Source: Microbispora hainanensis
Lineage (GTDB): Bacteria > Actinomycetota > Actinomycetes > Streptosporangiales > Streptosporangiaceae
Assembly (NCBI RefSeq): GCF_006874475.1
Contig: NZ_VIRM01000007.1
Location: 145,271 to 209,270 of the forward strand
DNA: 64,000 nt
Reading direction: 5' to 3'
Shown here: piece by piece, positions 62,165 through 64,000 of the stretch
Layout of the letters: every line of letters begins with the position of its first letter
Numbering within the stretch: the stretch's first letter is position 1
The notes under the pieces: model-generated
Told to the model about the DNA's origin: nothing
The model's input: the letters and a program-made list of their open reading frames with translations, nothing else
The model's database searches: none
Position numbers and translations under genes: made by a program

Positions 62165-63397
62165 ATGGAGCAGGGCATCCCCCCTTCTCATGATCGTGGG
62201 CTGCTGCGCGCGTTGACGGGCATGCTCGACGACAGCCATCTGGTGGCGTTCGAGGACATCCCGTCGCTGGTCGACCGGTACAAACGCGAGGCGGGCTTCG
62301 AGGAGATCGCCGTTTATCTGGCCGACCTGCAGCAGAGTGTGCTGCGCCGGTTGTGCGGCCCCGGCGGGGACGACGCCCAGCCGGAGGAGCTGAAGATCGA
62401 CACCACGCTCGCCGGGCACGCCCTGCAGGAGGTGCGCATGCTGCGGGGCGGCTCGGAGGGCGACGCCCCGGGACGGTGGTGGGTCCCCGTGCTGGACGGC
62501 ACCGAGCGCATCGGCGTGCTCCGCATGACCCCCGTGCCGGAGGGCGACGACACCGAGGAGCGCATGCGGCACATCGCGTCCCTCATCGCGATGATCGTCG
62601 TCAGCAAGCGCTCGTTCAGCGACTGTCACGCACGGCTGGTGCGCAGCCGGCCGATGAACGTGGCGGCCGAGATGCAGTGGAACCTCATGCCGCCGCTCAC
62701 GTTCGCCACGCCGGCGGTGACCATCGGCGGCGTGCTGGAGCCGGCGTACGAGATCGGAGGCGACGCCTTCGACTACTCCACCTCCGGCTCGATGGCGCAC
62801 ATGGCCGTCTTCGACGCGATGGGCCACGACGTGGCGGCCGGGCTGACCGCGAACCTCGCCGTGGCCGCCTGCCGCAACCACCGGCGGCGGGGCATGAGCC
62901 TGGCGCGCAACAGCGAGGCGATCGAGCGGGTGCTGATCGACGAGTTCGGCCGGGGCGACCGCTTCGTCACGGCGATCATCGCCGAGCTCGACCTCGGCAC
63001 CGGCCTGTTCACCTGGGTCAACCGCGGTCACCACGCGCCGGTGCTGATCCGCAACGGCCGCTGGACGTCCACCCTGAACTGTCCGCCCGCCCACCCGATG
63101 GGGCTCGACCTCGGCCTGCCCGTCGTGCCCTGCCAGGAACAGTTGGAGCCCGGCGACCGGCTGCTCCTCTACACCGACGGCATCACGGAGATGCGCAGCC
63201 CCGACAGCGGCGAGTTCGGCCTCGGCCGGTTCGTCGAGTTCATGATCAAGCAGAACGCCGCCGGGCTGCCGGTGCCCGAGACGCTGCGCCGCCTGATCCG
63301 GACCGTGCTGGACTATCACGACAACCGGCTGCACGACGACGCCAGCGTGCTGCTCGTCGAGTGGCACGGCAACGCGCACGAGAAACTCCGCCCCTGA
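62165..63397 (+). CDS. SpoIIE-type PP2C phosphatase with GAF-like sensor domain
   Basis: A 410-residue cytoplasmic protein. The N-terminal 160 residues form a GAF-like sensor (LAGHALQEVRMLRGG, RWWVPVLDGTERIGVLRM). A SpoIIE/RsbU phosphatase follows with metal aspartates in YEIGGDAFDYS, FDAMGHDVAAGL, LLYTDGITEM and HDDASVLLVEW. Such enzymes dephosphorylate anti-anti-sigma factors in partner-switching control of stress or morphology sigma factors. ATG 62165 was chosen. No sigma-factor genes are adjacent, so the partner is unknown. Confidence 0.92.
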   Translation: MEQGIPPSHDRGLLRALTGMLDDSHLVAFEDIPSLVDRYKREAGFEEIAVYLADLQQSVLRRLCGPGGDDAQPEELKIDTTLAGHALQEVRMLRGGSEGDAPGRWWVPVLDGTERIGVLRMTPVPEGDDTEERMRHIASLIAMIVVSKRSFSDCHARLVRSRPMNVAAEMQWNLMPPLTFATPAVTIGGVLEPAYEIGGDAFDYSTSGSMAHMAVFDAMGHDVAAGLTANLAVAACRNHRRRGMSLARNSEAIERVLIDEFGRGDRFVTAIIAELDLGTGLFTWVNRGHHAPVLIRNGRWTSTLNCPPAHPMGLDLGLPVVPCQEQLEPGDRLLLYTDGITEMRSPDSGEFGLGRFVEFMIKQNAAGLPVPETLRRLIRTVLDYHDNRLHDDASVLLVEWHGNAHEKLRP

Positions 63398-63416
63398 CCC
63401 GTACGGTGAGGCGGTG

Positions 63417-63474
63417 GCCGATGCCGGGTCTCCCGCTCCGGGCCAGCCGATGCCGGGTCTCCCGCTCCGGGCCA
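63417..63474. repeat. Exact 29-base tandem duplication
   Basis: Bases 63417-63445 and 63446-63474 are identical (start GCCGATGCCGGGTCTCCCGC). The unit itself holds partial self-complementarity. It lies just after the phosphatase gene and before the terminator hairpin. It could be a copy of a dispersed genomic repeat; only this one site is seen in the window. Confidence 0.95.
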
Positions 63475-63500
63475 AAGGACGCCGCAGGACAGGGCCGTCG

Positions 63501-63541
63501 TCCGCCGCCGGGGACGTGCTCGCGCGGTCCCCGGCGGCGGA
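63501..63541. terminator. Long hairpin terminator between convergent genes
   Basis: 15-base arms TCCGCCGCCGGGGAC (63501-63515) and its exact complement (63527-63541) close an 11-base loop. It ends the phosphatase gene on one side and the ricin-domain gene on the other. Confidence 0.88.
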
Positions 63542-63553
63542 TGTCGAGTGGGG

Positions 63554-64000
<447 letters not shown>

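Overview
The window is very GC-rich, densely packed, and uses many GTG (and some TTG) starts, with Tat and lipoprotein signals, an AfsR/SARP-type regulator, ROK, IclR and HxlR regulators and secreted ricin-module (CBM13-like) proteins. This points to a filamentous actinobacterium. The Streptosporangiales (Nonomuraea/Microbispora/Streptosporangium-like) are my best guess, but no rRNA or other marker is present to prove it. I found no tRNA, rRNA, CRISPR array or insertion sequence.

Region by region: (1) 1-5.9 kb is an extracytoplasmic copper locus: a PCu(A)C chaperone overlapping a Tat-exported DyP-type peroxidase, a YcnI-like His1 copper protein, a fused CopD-CtaG membrane protein, and two paralogous small membrane proteins. 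(2) 6-16.5 kb is mixed chromosome: DEAD-box RNA helicase, von Willebrand A lipoprotein, MFS exporter, acyltransferase, HxlR regulator divergent from an alkyl-sulfatase-like metallo-hydrolase, and a secreted GH43/ricin enzyme. (3) 16.6-23.5 kb is a five-gene operon for uptake and epimerisation of an unidentified sugar, divergent from a ROK repressor. (4) 23.6-31.3 kb holds a WxL-like secreted protein, a 1347-residue ThuA/sorbosone-dehydrogenase/cupredoxin/ricin protein, a small lipoprotein and an MMPL transporter. (5) 31.3-38.9 kb is a polar amino-acid ABC operon with an asparaginase, CutC and an esterase downstream, divergent from a second ROK regulator that is followed by a HAD phosphatase. 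(6) 39-40.8 kb is a secreted beta-propeller gene with atypical codon use. (7) 40.9-52 kb holds a MacB-like ABC exporter, a small HMA-like protein, a SARP/AfsR regulator, a decayed flavoprotein, CopZ, and a CopA copper ATPase with an unusual extracytoplasmic C-terminal domain. (8) 52-58.8 kb is the glycerol module: glpF-glpK-glpD, a divergent IclR regulator, and a second glycerol kinase. (9) 58.8-64 kb has an amidohydrolase and a MerR/TipA-type regulator that have both lost their 5' ends at one shared junction, then a BON-methyltransferase fusion, a SpoIIE-type phosphatase, and the end of another ricin-domain secreted protein.

The most notable observations are the CopA with an outward-facing cupredoxin-like extension; tandem GGACAG repeats between divergent genes near the SARP gene, with related repeats between copZ and copA; the head-to-head double truncation at about 60,242; the deletion-riddled flavoprotein beside copZ; duplicated IclR-type operator sequences in the glycerol cluster; and the cupredoxin-bearing ThuA/dehydrogenase protein. 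Several genes (56458, 13049, 39021) appear to start directly at a predicted transcription start, consistent with the leaderless mRNAs common in actinobacteria.
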